From: Paracoccaceae bacterium
GTDB taxonomy: Bacteria; Pseudomonadota; Alphaproteobacteria; Rhodobacterales; Rhodobacteraceae
Length of the DNA stretch: 64,000 nt
NCBI GenBank assembly: GCA_020637675.1
Contig: JACKKD010000002.1
Span: 1 to 64,000, forward strand
Direction of reading: 5' to 3'
Positions 33,716 to 44,580 of the stretch are shown piece by piece; the first letter of the stretch is position 1; each line of letters begins with the position of its first letter. Below the pieces are notes generated by a model. The model saw only the letters and a program-made list of their open reading frames with translations. It did not search any database and had not been told where the DNA came from. The position numbers were made by a program, and so were the translations under genes.

Positions 33716-34990
33716 GCCGGTCGTCGCGCCCTCGCGCAGCGCTGCGCTGAGCGCGCGGATTCGGGCGCGATCCTCCTCCAGCGGCAGGGCCTTCCCAGCC
33801 AGGTCCGAGGCCCGTCGCGACGCATCGCAGGCAGCCGCGGTCATCGCTGCATCCCCATGCCGCGCCAGCGCCGCACAGGCGCGCTGAAGCCGGGTGTGGA
33901 CCTCGACCATGCCGGCGCCGTCGCGCGCGATCGGGTCGAAACCGTCCGACAGAAGCTCCGCGCTTGTCACCGCCGGAAGAAAGACCCGCGGGCAGCTTGG
34001 CGGTTCGGGTCCGGTGACGGTGCCGGTGCCGGACAACAAGGCGGTCAACCGGTCGATGACGAATATCGCGGTGCCCGGATCGTTGACCGCCGGCGACAGC
34101 GCGCGCTGGGCAATTTCCGACAGGACGATGATGCCGAACCGGACGTCCTGCTCGAACGTGCGCGTCCGGTCGATGGTAAAGGCGGAACGCAGCCTTTCGG
34201 CCTCGATCCGCCCGGAATGGTGGCAGAGCGCATCGCCTTCCACGACGAAGCTGCCGATGACCGCGTCGACAAAGACCTGTGCGCCGTCCTCCGTCGCGGC
34301 CGCTTCATCCAGCGCGCCGATATCGATGTGCTGGACATAGCCGGAGCGTGGCGCGCGCACGACGGTCCTCGCCTCCGCCGGAAGCGGCGCACCGAGCGGG
34401 GCAGGGCAGGCGCCGAGCGCGGGCCGCCTGCGCCAGTCCTCGATTGCCGGGCGCATCGCGGCTTCTAGACCCGCGACTGTGTCGGGAATGCTGCCGACCC
34501 GGGTCAGATGTTCTATCCAGCCCAGCATGGCGGTCACGACGAGGGCGAGGACGGCGATCGTGACAACGAGGATGACTGCGGACGAGGCCTGTTCGTAAAG
34601 TCCCGTGCGCAGCAGGACCTGGGCCGTCAGCGCATAGGTGAAGGCACCCATGAAGGTGGCGAGGACCCGCTGCGTGACCGGGTCCTCGGCGACGAACCGA
34701 TGCGCGCGCGGGGTGATGCCGCTGCTGATTGCCTGGCGGGTGGACATGACGACGCCAAGCGAAAAGGTCGTGACCGCGAGCATCGACGAGGACAGGACCG
34801 CCAGGATGTCGAGTACCGCATCGACATCGACCGCACGGGCCAGCGAAGTCGGCAGGACCGGCGCGACAAGGCGGCTGAACAGGGCCGCCACCAGGGCGAG
34901 GAGTGCAAAGGCCGTCGTCCGAACCCACATCCGGCGCGACAGCTTGCGCAGCCGGAAGAGCGTTGTCGAGACGAGGGACGGCGTCGGCAT
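33704..34990 (-). CDS. DUF2254 membrane protein
   Basis: A 428-residue protein with four membrane helices in the first 165 residues (FALLALVAALFSRLVA, DILAVLSSSMLAVTTFSLGV, LATFMGAFTYALTAQVLL, AVILVVTIAVLALVVTAML) and a soluble C-terminal half with the DUF2254 patterns VRAPRSGYVQHID, VEGDALCHH and DVRFGIIVLSEIAQRALSPAVNDPGTA (contiguous elements). Function unknown; members are widespread in proteobacteria. The gene is monocistronic and convergent with trxC. Confidence 0.88.
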   Translation of the reverse strand: MPTPSLVSTTLFRLRKLSRRMWVRTTAFALLALVAALFSRLVAPVLPTSLARAVDVDAVLDILAVLSSSMLAVTTFSLGVVMSTRQAISSGITPRAHRFVAEDPVTQRVLATFMGAFTYALTAQVLLRTGLYEQASSAVILVVTIAVLALVVTAMLGWIEHLTRVGSIPDTVAGLEAAMRPAIEDWRRRPALGACPAPLGAPLPAEARTVVRAPRSGYVQHIDIGALDEAAATEDGAQVFVDAVIGSFVVEGDALCHHSGRIEAERLRSAFTIDRTRTFEQDVRFGIIVLSEIAQRALSPAVNDPGTAIFVIDRLTALLSGTGTVTGPEPPSCPRVFLPAVTSAELLSDGFDPIARDGAGMVEVHTRLQRACAALARHGDAAMTAAACDASRRASDLAGKALPLEEDRARIRALSAALREGATTGSEV

Positions 34991-35062
34991 GAGGTCTAAC
35001 CTATTGCGCGCAAATGGCTTGGATCAGTTCGGCAAAATCGGCGCCCGACCGCAAGTGGCTTC

Positions 35063-35091
35063 TTGACACCGGATCGGATTTGTCCGAGATA
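35063..35091 (+). promoter_or_regulatory. Promoter of tRNA-Ala
   Basis: A perfect -35 TTGACA (35063-35068), a 17-bp spacer and a weak -10 GAGATA (35086-35091) lie 12 bp upstream of the mature tRNA 5' end, the expected spacing for a tRNA promoter. Confidence 0.6.
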
Positions 35092-35103
35092 GCGCGCCGG
35101 TGC

Positions 35104-35179
<76 letters not shown>

Positions 35180-35581
35180 AGCTCACGGACCATGTTTGAC
35201 GAACGCCAGCCTCCGGGCTGCGATAGATTGATGGTCTGCAGCCCGAGCTTCGCCAGAATGGCACTTTCCGGCACTCCTGCCCGTCCCGAAGCAATCGAGC
35301 CACGTGCGGCGTCTGGCACCAGATTAGACGCTGGTCGGCCAGCCCGCTCCACCCTGGCGCGATAGGCAAACGCCATCCGAACGAGACGCTCACTCTCTGA
35401 CGACCCCGACCCGGTCACCGGATGATCACGGCTCCGGACCGGGTTCAGCCGCGGGTTGCGGCCATTTCCGGCTGGCACCGGTCCCGCGCCGGAGCGATCC
35501 GATTTACTGCTGCCGTTGCCATGGCTGCGACCGATCTGCCATGCTTGCCGTCGGAGGATCTTATTGCCTGGACGAGACTTC
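35180..35581. other. 400-bp gap without recognisable gene downstream of tRNA-Ala
   Basis: Between the tRNA and rpoN I see no ORF with a convincing start, ribosome site or family motif. Open frames on both strands run through the tRNA itself and are not credible. No second copy of the tRNA 3' end and no integrase are visible. It presumably contains the rpoN promoter. Confidence 0.6.
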
Positions 35582-36895
35582 ATGACGGAACTTGGCTTGG
35601 GCATGAAGCAGCGCGGTGCGTTGGCGATGACGCCGGCACTGCGGCAGGCCATCGGGTTCCTGGCGCTCTCGAATGCCGATCTGTCGGCCCGGCTCGCCGA
35701 CCTTCAGACAGCGGGCGTCGAGGTTGTGGCCGCGAAGTCCGAGCCTGGGGCATGGCCCGCACTGGTGCGCCATGTCGAGGCGCCGCGGGGCGGCCGGGCG
35801 CGGCTGGATCGACGGGAGCATGGGACGCCGGGAGGGTTCGACCCAGAGCGCACCGCCGCAGCGGCACCGGGTCTGGTCGCCCATGTCGAGGCCCAGTTGT
35901 CGCTTCTGGTGCGGGCGGACGAAGACCGGCCCGTCGCGCTCGCCTTTCTGCGCGCCCTGGAGCCCACTGGCTGGCTGGGCGCTTCCGTGGACGAGGTTGC
36001 GGCGGACGCCGGTTGCAGCCTGATGCGCGCCTCGGCTGTGCTCCGCCAGCTCCAAGGCGCGGAGCCCGCCGGGCTCTTCGCCCGATCGCTCGCCGAGTGC
36101 CTCGCCCTGCAGGCCGACGACCTCGGTCTTGCGTCGCCGGCCTTTTCGCGGCTGCTGCAGAATCTGCCGCTACTGGCTGCGGGCAAGATGGATGCCCTTG
36201 CGGATGCCTGCGGCTGCGCAGCGGCGGAGATGGCGGCGATGGTCCGCGCCCTTCGGAGCATGAACCCGAAACCAGGCGCCGCGTTCGAGCAGGGCACGCA
36301 GGCGATCGCGCGCCCGCCGGACCTGATCCTGCGACGCGATGGTGCGGGCTGGCTTCTGGAACTTAACGAAGCGACGACGCCCGTTCTCCGCCTCTGTTCC
36401 GGGGCGGAGGTGGCGCCCGAGCCATTTCGACAGGCGCGCGCCCTGACGCTGGCGCTGGAGCGGCGACATGCGACCGTGCTGTCGATCGCGGCCGACATGG
36501 TGGCCCGCCAGGACGCGCATCTGCGCGACGCGGCCACGCCGCCCGCCGCCGTGACGATCAACGATGTCGCGGCGGCGGTCGGGGTTCACCGCAGCACTGT
36601 CAGCCGCGTCACGGCGGCGCTGACCATTGCCCTGCCGCGCCGGACGATCGGCCTGCGTGCACTCATCTCGGCGCCCGCGCCGGCCGCGCGCCGCACCGAG
36701 GAACCGCCATCGGTGCAGGCGGTTCTGCAAAGGATGCAGGCCATCGTCGCGGCCGAGGATCCCCTGCGCCCTCTGGCCGACGCGGAGATTGCCCGGCTTC
36801 TGCTCGCCGACGGCGCGGCACCGGCCAGACGGACGGTCGCCAAATACCGCAAGCTCGCCGGGATACCCCCGCGCGGCGAGCGGGGCCGGGCGTGA
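35582..36895 (+). CDS. rpoN: RNA polymerase sigma-54 factor, accessory paralogue
   Basis: A 437-residue sigma-54. Region I is recognisable at LGMKQRGALAMTPALRQAIGFLALS (two parts of the activator-interacting segment). The core-binding domain follows with LRALEPTGWLGAS and GLFARSLAECLALQ, then a DNA-binding domain with an HTH in VAAAVGVHRSTVSRV and the RpoN box ARRTVAKYR at residues 415-423. It is not in the usual rpoN-raiA-ptsN setting; an ABC importer operon with a sigma-54-like promoter follows 155 bp downstream. Start ATG 35582 was preferred to a TTG far upstream. Rhodobacter species are known to carry several specialised rpoN copies. Confidence 0.93.
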   Translation: MTELGLGMKQRGALAMTPALRQAIGFLALSNADLSARLADLQTAGVEVVAAKSEPGAWPALVRHVEAPRGGRARLDRREHGTPGGFDPERTAAAAPGLVAHVEAQLSLLVRADEDRPVALAFLRALEPTGWLGASVDEVAADAGCSLMRASAVLRQLQGAEPAGLFARSLAECLALQADDLGLASPAFSRLLQNLPLLAAGKMDALADACGCAAAEMAAMVRALRSMNPKPGAAFEQGTQAIARPPDLILRRDGAGWLLELNEATTPVLRLCSGAEVAPEPFRQARALTLALERRHATVLSIAADMVARQDAHLRDAATPPAAVTINDVAAAVGVHRSTVSRVTAALTIALPRRTIGLRALISAPAPAARRTEEPPSVQAVLQRMQAIVAAEDPLRPLADAEIARLLLADGAAPARRTVAKYRKLAGIPPRGERGRA

Positions 36896-36963
36896 GGTTC
36901 AAACATTCCTGCGTGAGACCCGCGCAATGACTCGCGCTGGTTCCCTGTGCGGGCAACATGGGC

Positions 36964-36979
36964 TGGCATGGCTTGTGCA
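36964..36979 (+). promoter_or_regulatory. Sigma-54 (-24/-12) promoter of the ABC importer operon
   Basis: TGGCATGGCTTGTGCA has the GG and GC dinucleotides 12 bp apart as required for sigma-54 and matches TGGCACG-N4-TTGCA at the GG, CA, G, T and GCA positions. Flanks are shared with a second copy at 44646-44661 (C before, TA after). It lies 71 bp upstream of the substrate-binding protein gene and directly behind rpoN. Confidence 0.75.
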
Positions 36980-37050
36980 TAAGGAAGTATGTCCGAACCA
37001 ACAAGGACAGATGCACCCGTTCCCGGGGCTGATCCAAAGGGAGATACCGA

Positions 37051-38592
37051 ATGAAAGCACTGCCGCGCCTTCTGATGGCCACCGCGCTGGCCGCCTGTCC
37101 CGCCGTCGTTCCCGCCGCCGTCGGCGCCGCGGACCTCGTCGTCGGCTTCACCCTTGACGCCGACACGCTGGACCCCGCGAACCACCGCAAGCGCGAGACG
37201 GAAACCATCATCAGGAACATGTACGACGGTTTGCTGACGCGGGACGCGAACATGCTGGTCGTGCCCGAGATCGCGGAATCGATGACGCAGGTCTCGGCAA
37301 CCGAGTACGACTTCAAGATCCGCCCCGGCATCAAGTTCCACGACGGCAGCGACCTCACGGCCGAGGATGTGAAGTTCACGCTGGACCGGGTGGTGATGGA
37401 CAACGGCATGGGCGAGGGGGTGACGAGCCCGCGCCAGGGTCTCATGGGGCCTGTCGCTTCGGTCACTGTGACCGCGCCCGACACCGTGCGCATCACGCTG
37501 AAGGAGCCCTGGCCGATCCTGCCGGCGATGCTGCCGAACCAGCAGATCGTCTCCAAGGCCTGGGTCGAGAAGATGGGCAACGAGGGCGTGGCCACGGCCG
37601 AGAATGGTACCGGCCCCTTCAGGCTCGTCGAATGGCGCAAGGGTGACGCCGTCATCATGGAGCGGTTCGACGACTACTATGGCGGCGCGGCCGACATCCC
37701 GCCGGTGGGCAAGGCCTGCGTGGACCGGGTGATCTTCAAGATCATTCCCGAAAGCGCGAGCCGCGTCGCCGCGCTTCTCGCAGGCGAGGTTCACATCATC
37801 AACGAACTTCCCACCTTCTCCATCGCCCAGGTCGAGGCGAACGAAGGCACGCAGGTCATGACGGTGAACGGCACCCGCAGCTTCTTCATCGCGATGAACA
37901 TGGAGGGAGAGCAGTTCGACGATCCGAAGGTCCGCCAGGCTGCCGCCATGGCCATCGACAAGGACCTTATCATCGACAAGATTCTCGCCGGAAACGCGGC
38001 GCCGATCGACGGCATTCTCTCGCCTGACGCTTTCGGCGCAAGCGAGCTGCCTAAAGTGGGCTTCGACCCCGAGAAGGCCAAGCAACTCCTGGCCGAGGCG
38101 GGTTTCCCCGACGGGATCGACGTGACGATGGATACCGAGGCCGCCTTCAAGGACACCGCGGAGGCCATCGCGTCCATGCTGACCAAGGCAGGCATCCGCA
38201 CCACCGTTGCCGTGGGCGAGGGCGCGCAGCTTTCCGACAAGTGGCGCACGAAGGGCGCACCCAAGACCGGTGACATGTACTTCACCAGCTGGGGTAACGG
38301 CTCGCTCGATCCCTTCGACATCTTCACGCCGACGCACCGCACGAACGACCGGGGCAACTCGGCCGGCTATTCCAATCCCAAGCTCGACGCGCTTCTGGAC
38401 GCGGCCGCGGTGGAACTCGACGTGGAGAAGCGTCGCGGCATGTATCGCGATGCAGAGATGATGATCAACGCCGACCAGCCCTACATCTACCTCTGGGTGC
38501 CGCAGGACATCTACGGCGTGTCGAAGAAGGTGACGGGCTGGAAGCCGAGTGCGGACAGCCGCATCAACCTGCACGACGCATGCCTGAACTGA
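37051..38592 (+). CDS. Peptide/opine-type ABC transporter substrate-binding protein
   Basis: A 513-residue family 5 extracytoplasmic binding protein (DppA/OppA-like) with signal peptide MKALPRLLMATALAACPAVV ending near AVGAAD. Typical elements are LDPANHRKRETETIIRNMYDGL, FKIRPGIKFHDGSDLTAEDVKFTLDR (in adjoining strands) and NGTGPFRLVEW. It should capture a peptide, amide or related solute in the periplasm for the permeases that follow. GGGAGA precedes the ATG. First gene of a seven-gene run with ATGA/GTGA overlaps. Confidence 0.92.
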   Translation: MKALPRLLMATALAACPAVVPAAVGAADLVVGFTLDADTLDPANHRKRETETIIRNMYDGLLTRDANMLVVPEIAESMTQVSATEYDFKIRPGIKFHDGSDLTAEDVKFTLDRVVMDNGMGEGVTSPRQGLMGPVASVTVTAPDTVRITLKEPWPILPAMLPNQQIVSKAWVEKMGNEGVATAENGTGPFRLVEWRKGDAVIMERFDDYYGGAADIPPVGKACVDRVIFKIIPESASRVAALLAGEVHIINELPTFSIAQVEANEGTQVMTVNGTRSFFIAMNMEGEQFDDPKVRQAAAMAIDKDLIIDKILAGNAAPIDGILSPDAFGASELPKVGFDPEKAKQLLAEAGFPDGIDVTMDTEAAFKDTAEAIASMLTKAGIRTTVAVGEGAQLSDKWRTKGAPKTGDMYFTSWGNGSLDPFDIFTPTHRTNDRGNSAGYSNPKLDALLDAAAVELDVEKRRGMYRDAEMMINADQPYIYLWVPQDIYGVSKKVTGWKPSADSRINLHDACLN

Positions 38593-38619
38593 CCCGGTAA
38601 CCTGGAGGAGGACGCGGGG

Positions 38620-39627
38620 ATGAGCTTGGGAAAGCTCCTGGAGCGGATCATCCAGCTGATCCCCGTGCTGCTCGGCGTCAGCCTGATCGTCTTCGTGATG
38701 ATGGCGCTGACGCCGGGCGACCCGGTGCAGATAATGGTCGGCGAGCAGTCGATCACACCGGAACAGGAAGCCGAGCTGCGCCGCAACCTCGGGCTCGATC
38801 GGCCGATGGTGGAGCGGTTCTTCATCTTCCTGGCGCACGCGGTGCAGTTCGACTTCGGCAACAGCTTCTATCACGGCCGCCCTGTGGCCGACGTGATCGC
38901 CGAGCGCCTGCCCGCGACGATCGAACTGAGCCTCGTGGCGCTGATCGTTGCGCTGGCCACTGCAATCCCGCTGGGCGTGGTGGCGGCCATCCGCAAGAAC
39001 TCGGTGCTCGACCGGATGGCGACCGTGGGCTCCCTTCTCGGCGTGTCGCTGCCGGGGTTCTGGTTCGGCATCCTGCTCATCATGCTCTTTGCCGTCCACA
39101 TGCAGGTCCTGCCCGTCTCGGGCCGGATCGGCTATGACAACGAAGTGGCGGCCGTCACCGGGTTCCTGCTGATCGACACGCTTCTGGCAGGTGACATCGG
39201 CGCCTTTGGCGATGCCCTGCGCCATCTCCTCCTGCCCGCGATCACTCTCGGCCTGCCGATGACGGCGATCCTGATGCGCGTGACCCGCAGTTCCATGCTG
39301 GAAGTCATGCGGCAGGACTACGTCACCTTTGCCGAAGCCAAGGGCCTGCCGCGCCGCCGCGTGCTCTATCGCCATGCGCTGAAGAATGCACTGATCCCGA
39401 CCGTTTCGGTCGCAGCGATCGAGACCGGCAGCCTCCTCGGCGGCAACATGATCGTGGAGACGGTGTTCGGCTGGCCGGGTCTCGGCCGGCTGGTGGTGGA
39501 AAGCATCTTCCTGCGCAACTACCCGCTGATCCAGGCCGCGGTCCTGCTCTACGCCGTCACCTATGTGCTGCTGAACTTCCTCGCCGACATCCTCTACACC
39601 GTCCTCAATCCGCGGGTGAAGCTGTGA
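38620..39627 (+). CDS. Peptide-type ABC transporter permease (DppB-like)
   Basis: A 335-residue inner-membrane permease with six predicted helices. It begins with the conserved LLERIIQLIPVLLGVSLIVFVMM, then TPGDPVQIMVG and RRNLGLDRPMVERF, and carries the EAA loop at VTFAEAKGLPRRRVLYRHALKNALIP. It is preceded by GGAGGAG 8 bases before the ATG and overlaps the next permease as GTGA. It forms the transmembrane channel together with the following gene product. Confidence 0.94.
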   Translation: MSLGKLLERIIQLIPVLLGVSLIVFVMMALTPGDPVQIMVGEQSITPEQEAELRRNLGLDRPMVERFFIFLAHAVQFDFGNSFYHGRPVADVIAERLPATIELSLVALIVALATAIPLGVVAAIRKNSVLDRMATVGSLLGVSLPGFWFGILLIMLFAVHMQVLPVSGRIGYDNEVAAVTGFLLIDTLLAGDIGAFGDALRHLLLPAITLGLPMTAILMRVTRSSMLEVMRQDYVTFAEAKGLPRRRVLYRHALKNALIPTVSVAAIETGSLLGGNMIVETVFGWPGLGRLVVESIFLRNYPLIQAAVLLYAVTYVLLNFLADILYTVLNPRVKL

Positions 39628-40517
39628 CCGACGCCAGCCTTGCCGCCGCGCCCAGCGCCGAGTCGCTTTTCCGGCGCAATCTCCGCGATTTCAGCCGCAA
39701 CCGGCTGGCCATGGCTTCGCTCACGGTCATCCTGATCTTCGTCCTGATGGCCGTGGCCGCCCCCCTGATCGCGCCGCAGGATCCGAACGAGACGGACCTC
39801 TTCCGTCGGCTGCAACCGCCGGGCTGGGTGGACGGGGGCGACTGGAGGTTTCCGCTCGGCTGCGACGCGCTCGGCCGGGATATCCTCTCGCGCATCATCT
39901 ACGGCGCGCGGATATCGATCTTTATCGGCGCCGCCGTCATCGTGCTGGCGACCGGCGTCGGCATTCTTGCCGGCCTCGCGGCGGGATACCTCCGCGGCTG
40001 GGTGGACGTGGTCATCAGCCGGGTCGTGGACATCCTCCTTGGCTTTCCCTACCTCATCTTTGCCATCGGCCTGATGGCCATGATGGGGCCCGGCCTTCTC
40101 AACATCGTCCTTGCGCTTGCCTACAAGGAATGGGTCATCCCCTGCCGCGTCGTGCGTGGCGAGACCCTTGCCGTCCGGGAACTGGAATATGTCGAGGCCG
40201 CCCGGGCGCTCGGCGCCGGCCCGCGCCACATCATGTGGCGCGAGATTCTGCCGAACATCCTTTCCCCTGTCATCGTGGTCTCTACCATCCGCATGGCGCA
40301 TGTGATCATCCTGGAGGCGAGCCTTTCGTTCCTGGGGCTCGGTGTGCAGCCGCCCACCGCAAGCTGGGGCAGCATGGTCTCTGACGGCCGCGCCTTCATC
40401 CTCGAAGCCTGGTGGGTCTCGACCTTTCCGGGGTTGGCCATCCTTCTCCTCGTGCTGGCGATCAACGTGGCGAGCCAAGCCCTGCGCGATGCCTTCGACC
40501 CGAGGTTCAGCGAATGA
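39624..40517 (+). CDS. Peptide-type ABC transporter permease (DppC-like)
   Basis: A 297-residue permease with GTG start overlapping the previous stop. The N-terminal FRRNLRDFSRNRLAMASLTVIL, the GCDALGRDILSRIIYGARISI signature of DppC-type permeases and the EAA loop YVEAARALGAGPRHIMWREILPN are clear. It partners the DppB-like permease. Its stop overlaps the next ATG (ATGA), so the importer genes are translated as a block. Confidence 0.94.
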   Translation: MTDASLAAAPSAESLFRRNLRDFSRNRLAMASLTVILIFVLMAVAAPLIAPQDPNETDLFRRLQPPGWVDGGDWRFPLGCDALGRDILSRIIYGARISIFIGAAVIVLATGVGILAGLAAGYLRGWVDVVISRVVDILLGFPYLIFAIGLMAMMGPGLLNIVLALAYKEWVIPCRVVRGETLAVRELEYVEAARALGAGPRHIMWREILPNILSPVIVVSTIRMAHVIILEASLSFLGLGVQPPTASWGSMVSDGRAFILEAWWVSTFPGLAILLLVLAINVASQALRDAFDPRFSE

Positions 40518-41499
40518 CCGTGCTCCTCGAAGTCACCAGCCTGCGCACCGAATTCGCCACCCGCGCGGGCCTCGTGCGCGCGGTGGACGGGGTCTCGCTT
40601 CAGGTCAGGCGAGGGGAATGTCTGGGCGTGGTGGGAGAAAGCGGATCCGGCAAGTCGGTCACCTTCGCGAGCGTCATGGGCCTGGTGCGGTCGCCGGGCA
40701 AGGTTGTCGCGGGCACGATCTTCTTCGACGGTCGCGACCTCCGCCAGCTTTCGCCCGAGGAGATGCGCGCGATCCGCGGCCGCGATATCGCCATGACCAT
40801 GCAGGATGCGCTCACCGCGCTCAATCCGGCGTTGTCCGTGGGCGAGCAGATGGCCGAGGTCATGGTGGCGCATGACGAGACCTTGCCTGCCGGCCGCGCC
40901 GCCCGCCGCGCCGCGATCCGCGAGCGGTCGGTCGAGATGCTCGGCCTTGTCGGCATCCCGTCGCCCGACACGCGGCTCAGGCAGTATCCGCACGAGTTCT
41001 CCGGCGGCATGCGCCAGCGCATCATGATCGCGATCGCGCTCACCTGCCGGCCGAAGCTCCTGATCACGGACGAACCGACGACGGCCCTCGACGTGACGAT
41101 CCAGGCGCAGGTCCTGGAACTGATCTCCGACATCCGGGCCCGCCTCGGAATGGCGGTCGTTCTCATCACCCATGACCTCGGGGTCGTCGCCGAACATTGC
41201 GACCGGGTGATGGTGATGTATGCCGGCCAGGTGGTAGAGGAAGGACCGACGTCCGCGGTCATCGGCCAGCCACGCCACCCCTACACCCGGGGACTTCTGG
41301 CCTCGATTCCCCGGCCGGCCCTGAGGGGCCATCGGATCGAGCCGATCATGGGGCAGGTGCCCGATCTCGTCGGCTTGCCGCCGCAATGCCGGTTCCATTC
41401 CCGCTGTCCCCTGGCACGCCCCGAGTGCCTCGTTGAGGTGCCGATGCTGCCGGCCGGGCCGGGACGCCAGGCGCGCTGCCTTCGTCTGGAGGAACCGGC

Positions 41500-41503
<4 letters not shown>
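40514..41503 (+). CDS. Peptide-type ABC transporter ATP-binding protein (DppD-like)
   Basis: A 329-residue ATPase with Walker A GESGSGKSVT near residue 41, the ABC signature FSGGMRQRI, Walker B LLITDEPTTALD, and the C-terminal oligopeptide-transporter motif with CRFHSRCPLARPEC (Fe-S-type cysteine pattern typical of DppD/OppD). I used ATG 40514, which overlaps the permease stop; the frame is open further upstream but inside that gene. Confidence 0.95.
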
Positions 41504-42500
<997 letters not shown>

Positions 42501-42504
<4 letters not shown>

Positions 42505-43550
42505 TCGAGGTTTCGGCCACCGGCCCGGCCTATGCGCGGGGGCGTGCGCAGGCGGGAACAGCGCCCGCCGCGGCCATCCGCCGCGCAACCGTCGAGCGCG
42601 TGGAACGCGCCCGGGCCGACGGGCTGATCGACAGTGACGCCGGTTCCTATCTGACGGCTCAACGCCACTTTCACGAAATCCATGATCCCGAGGGTCTCTC
42701 CGAACTCCTGGGCGTGGCCGATGCCTTCGGGCTCGCGGACGCCGACCTTTTTGCCCATCTGCATCTCGGGACCTTGCGCGACATGAAGGGCGGGGCGGCG
42801 CTCATCGAAGGTTGCAGCGCTTGGGCGGTGGGGCAGGGCCCGGACGGTCCGCTCGTCGTCAAGAACCGCGATTTTTCCGGCCAGCACCTCGGAATCCAGT
42901 GCATCCTGCGCCACGCCGGTCCCGATATCGCGACCGGGCAGGTCGTCAGCCTCGGAAGCCTCGGCAGCCTGGCCGCGTGGTCGTCGGGGATGAATGCCGC
43001 GGGGCTCGCCATCGCCGACACCCAAGTATCCGTCAATCGCCACCGCGTCGGCTGGCTACGCTACTTCCTGCTGCCCCGGTTGCTGGCGCGCGCGGTCTCG
43101 GTCGGCGAGGCGCTGGCGCTGATCCGCAGTCTTCCGCATGCCGGCGGCGGTACGCTGGTTATGGCGGACCGCAACGGCGCGACGGCCGCGGTCGAGCTTT
43201 CCGCGACCGACCCGGTCGTCGTGGACGGGGGGGCGACATGGCGGACCAACCACTACACCGCCCCCGGCGTGGCCGGGGAAACGCTCGGCACCGACGGCGA
43301 CCGCATCGCGGGCAATTCCCACGCCCGCTTCGACTACCTGTCGCGCGTCCTGCCTGAGCGTGCCTGGACCGTCGCGGCGGCGAGGGACCTTATGGCCACG
43401 CATTCCGTCCCGATCTGTCAGCATGCTGCATGCGAAGGGGACTCCGAGACCATTTCCTCGGTCGTCTATTCGTGTAGGCTGGGCGGCATGGAGATCGCGG
43501 AGGGCACCCCCTGCCTCGGCCGCTGGCAGGTCATCGCGCCCTGCCGCTGA
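42501..43550 (+). CDS. C45-family peptidase/acyltransferase (Ntn hydrolase)
   Basis: A 349-residue protein resembling the acyl-CoA:6-aminopenicillanate acyltransferase (AAT, peptidase C45) family. The probable autocleavage site and nucleophile is Cys105 in IEGCSAWAV, followed by VVKNRDFS, SSGMNAAGLAI and, later, RTNHYTAPG and AGNSHARFDYL. Such enzymes become active after self-cleavage before Cys and then hydrolyse or transfer amide-linked acyl groups. It is translationally coupled to the importer ATPase (ATGA), so the imported compound is probably its substrate, for example an N-acyl amino acid or small peptide. Confidence 0.82.
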
Positions 43551-43574
43551 CGGGCGGGACCCACGAAAGGCGGC

Positions 43575-44552
43575 ATGGCGGATTACCGGAACGAACTCGT
43601 CGGCACCTCTCCCGCGCTCGAGGCGCTGCGCCGCCTGATCGACAAGGTCGGACCCAGCCCGACCCGCACGGTGCTGATCTACGGCGAGACCGGGACAGGC
43701 AAGGGCCTCGTCGCGCGGATGATCCATCAGGCATCGAACCGCGCCCAGCGCGACTTCGTCGACATCAATTGCGCCGCCCTGCCGGCGAGTCTTCTCGAGT
43801 CGGAGCTTTTCGGCCACGAGAAGGGATCCTTCACCGGCGCGGTGGACCGCAAGCTCGGCCTCGTCGAAGCGGCCAACCAGGGCACCGTCTTTCTGGACGA
43901 GATCCGCGAGATGGACCTGACGCTTCAGGCCAAGCTGCTGACCCTGCTCGACACCCAGCAATTCCGCCGCGTCGGCGCGGTGAAGCCGGTCAAGGTGGAC
44001 GTGCGCTTCATCGCCGCCACCAACAAGGTCCTGCTGACCGAGGTCACCTCGGGCCGCTTCCGCGAGGACCTCTACTACCGCCTGCAAGTCGTGGCGGTGA
44101 ACCTGCCGGCGCTTCGCGACCGCGGCACCGATGTGCTGACGCTGGCGCGGCACTTCATCGCCCGGTTCAACCGCGCCTACGGCCGCTCCGTCCGCGGTCT
44201 CGCCGCCGAAACCGAGGATATCTTCGTCCGCTACCCCTGGCCGGGAAACGTGCGGGAACTGGAGAACCTGCTGGAGCGCATCTTCATCCTCGAGGAGGAA
44301 GACGAGATCCTTCCCCGCCACCTGCCGGACCGCATCCTGCGCACCGTCGCGGCAGGAGGGCAACGCGTCGAGCCGGCGCCCGGGCAGGACGCCACCGACT
44401 ACCACGCCGCGACCGAAGCGTTTCAGCGCGGGCTGATCGCCAGGGCGATGACCAGCTCCGGCGGAAACCAGCAGGAGGCCGCAAGCGCGCTGGGGCTCTC
44501 CCGGCACGCGCTCCGCCACCAGATGATCAAGCTCGGATTGCTCAAGGCCTGA
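43575..44552 (+). CDS. Sigma-54-dependent activator without sensory domain
   Basis: A 325-residue bacterial enhancer-binding protein: AAA+ domain with Walker A GETGTGKG (residues 37-44), the sigma-54-contacting loop ELFGHEKGSFTGA (GSFTGA in place of GAFTGA, 84-89), Walker B GTVFLDEI, sensor RFIAATN, arginine-finger region REDLYYRL, and a C-terminal Fis-type HTH (GGNQQEAASALGLSRHALRHQ). No receiver, GAF or PAS domain precedes the AAA+ core. It is the last gene of the importer operon, 24 bp behind the C45 gene, so the operon would encode its own activator. Confidence 0.93.
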   Translation: MADYRNELVGTSPALEALRRLIDKVGPSPTRTVLIYGETGTGKGLVARMIHQASNRAQRDFVDINCAALPASLLESELFGHEKGSFTGAVDRKLGLVEAANQGTVFLDEIREMDLTLQAKLLTLLDTQQFRRVGAVKPVKVDVRFIAATNKVLLTEVTSGRFREDLYYRLQVVAVNLPALRDRGTDVLTLARHFIARFNRAYGRSVRGLAAETEDIFVRYPWPGNVRELENLLERIFILEEEDEILPRHLPDRILRTVAAGGQRVEPAPGQDATDYHAATEAFQRGLIARAMTSSGGNQQEAASALGLSRHALRHQMIKLGLLKA

Positions 44553-44580
44553 GGCGCGACCGCGTGTTTTCCACTCATGG

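Noticed and set aside
35473..35488. TGGCACCGGTCCCGCG upstream of rpoN as a third sigma-54 promoter
   Set aside because: The GG/GC spacing and the -24 block fit, but the -12 block (CCGCG) lacks both T residues and the flanks do not match the two good copies. Autoregulation of rpoN is possible but not supported.
35180..35581. Possible integrase or recombinase remnant downstream of tRNA-Ala
   Set aside because: Translations of all frames show no recombinase motif, and no repeat of the tRNA 3' end is present.
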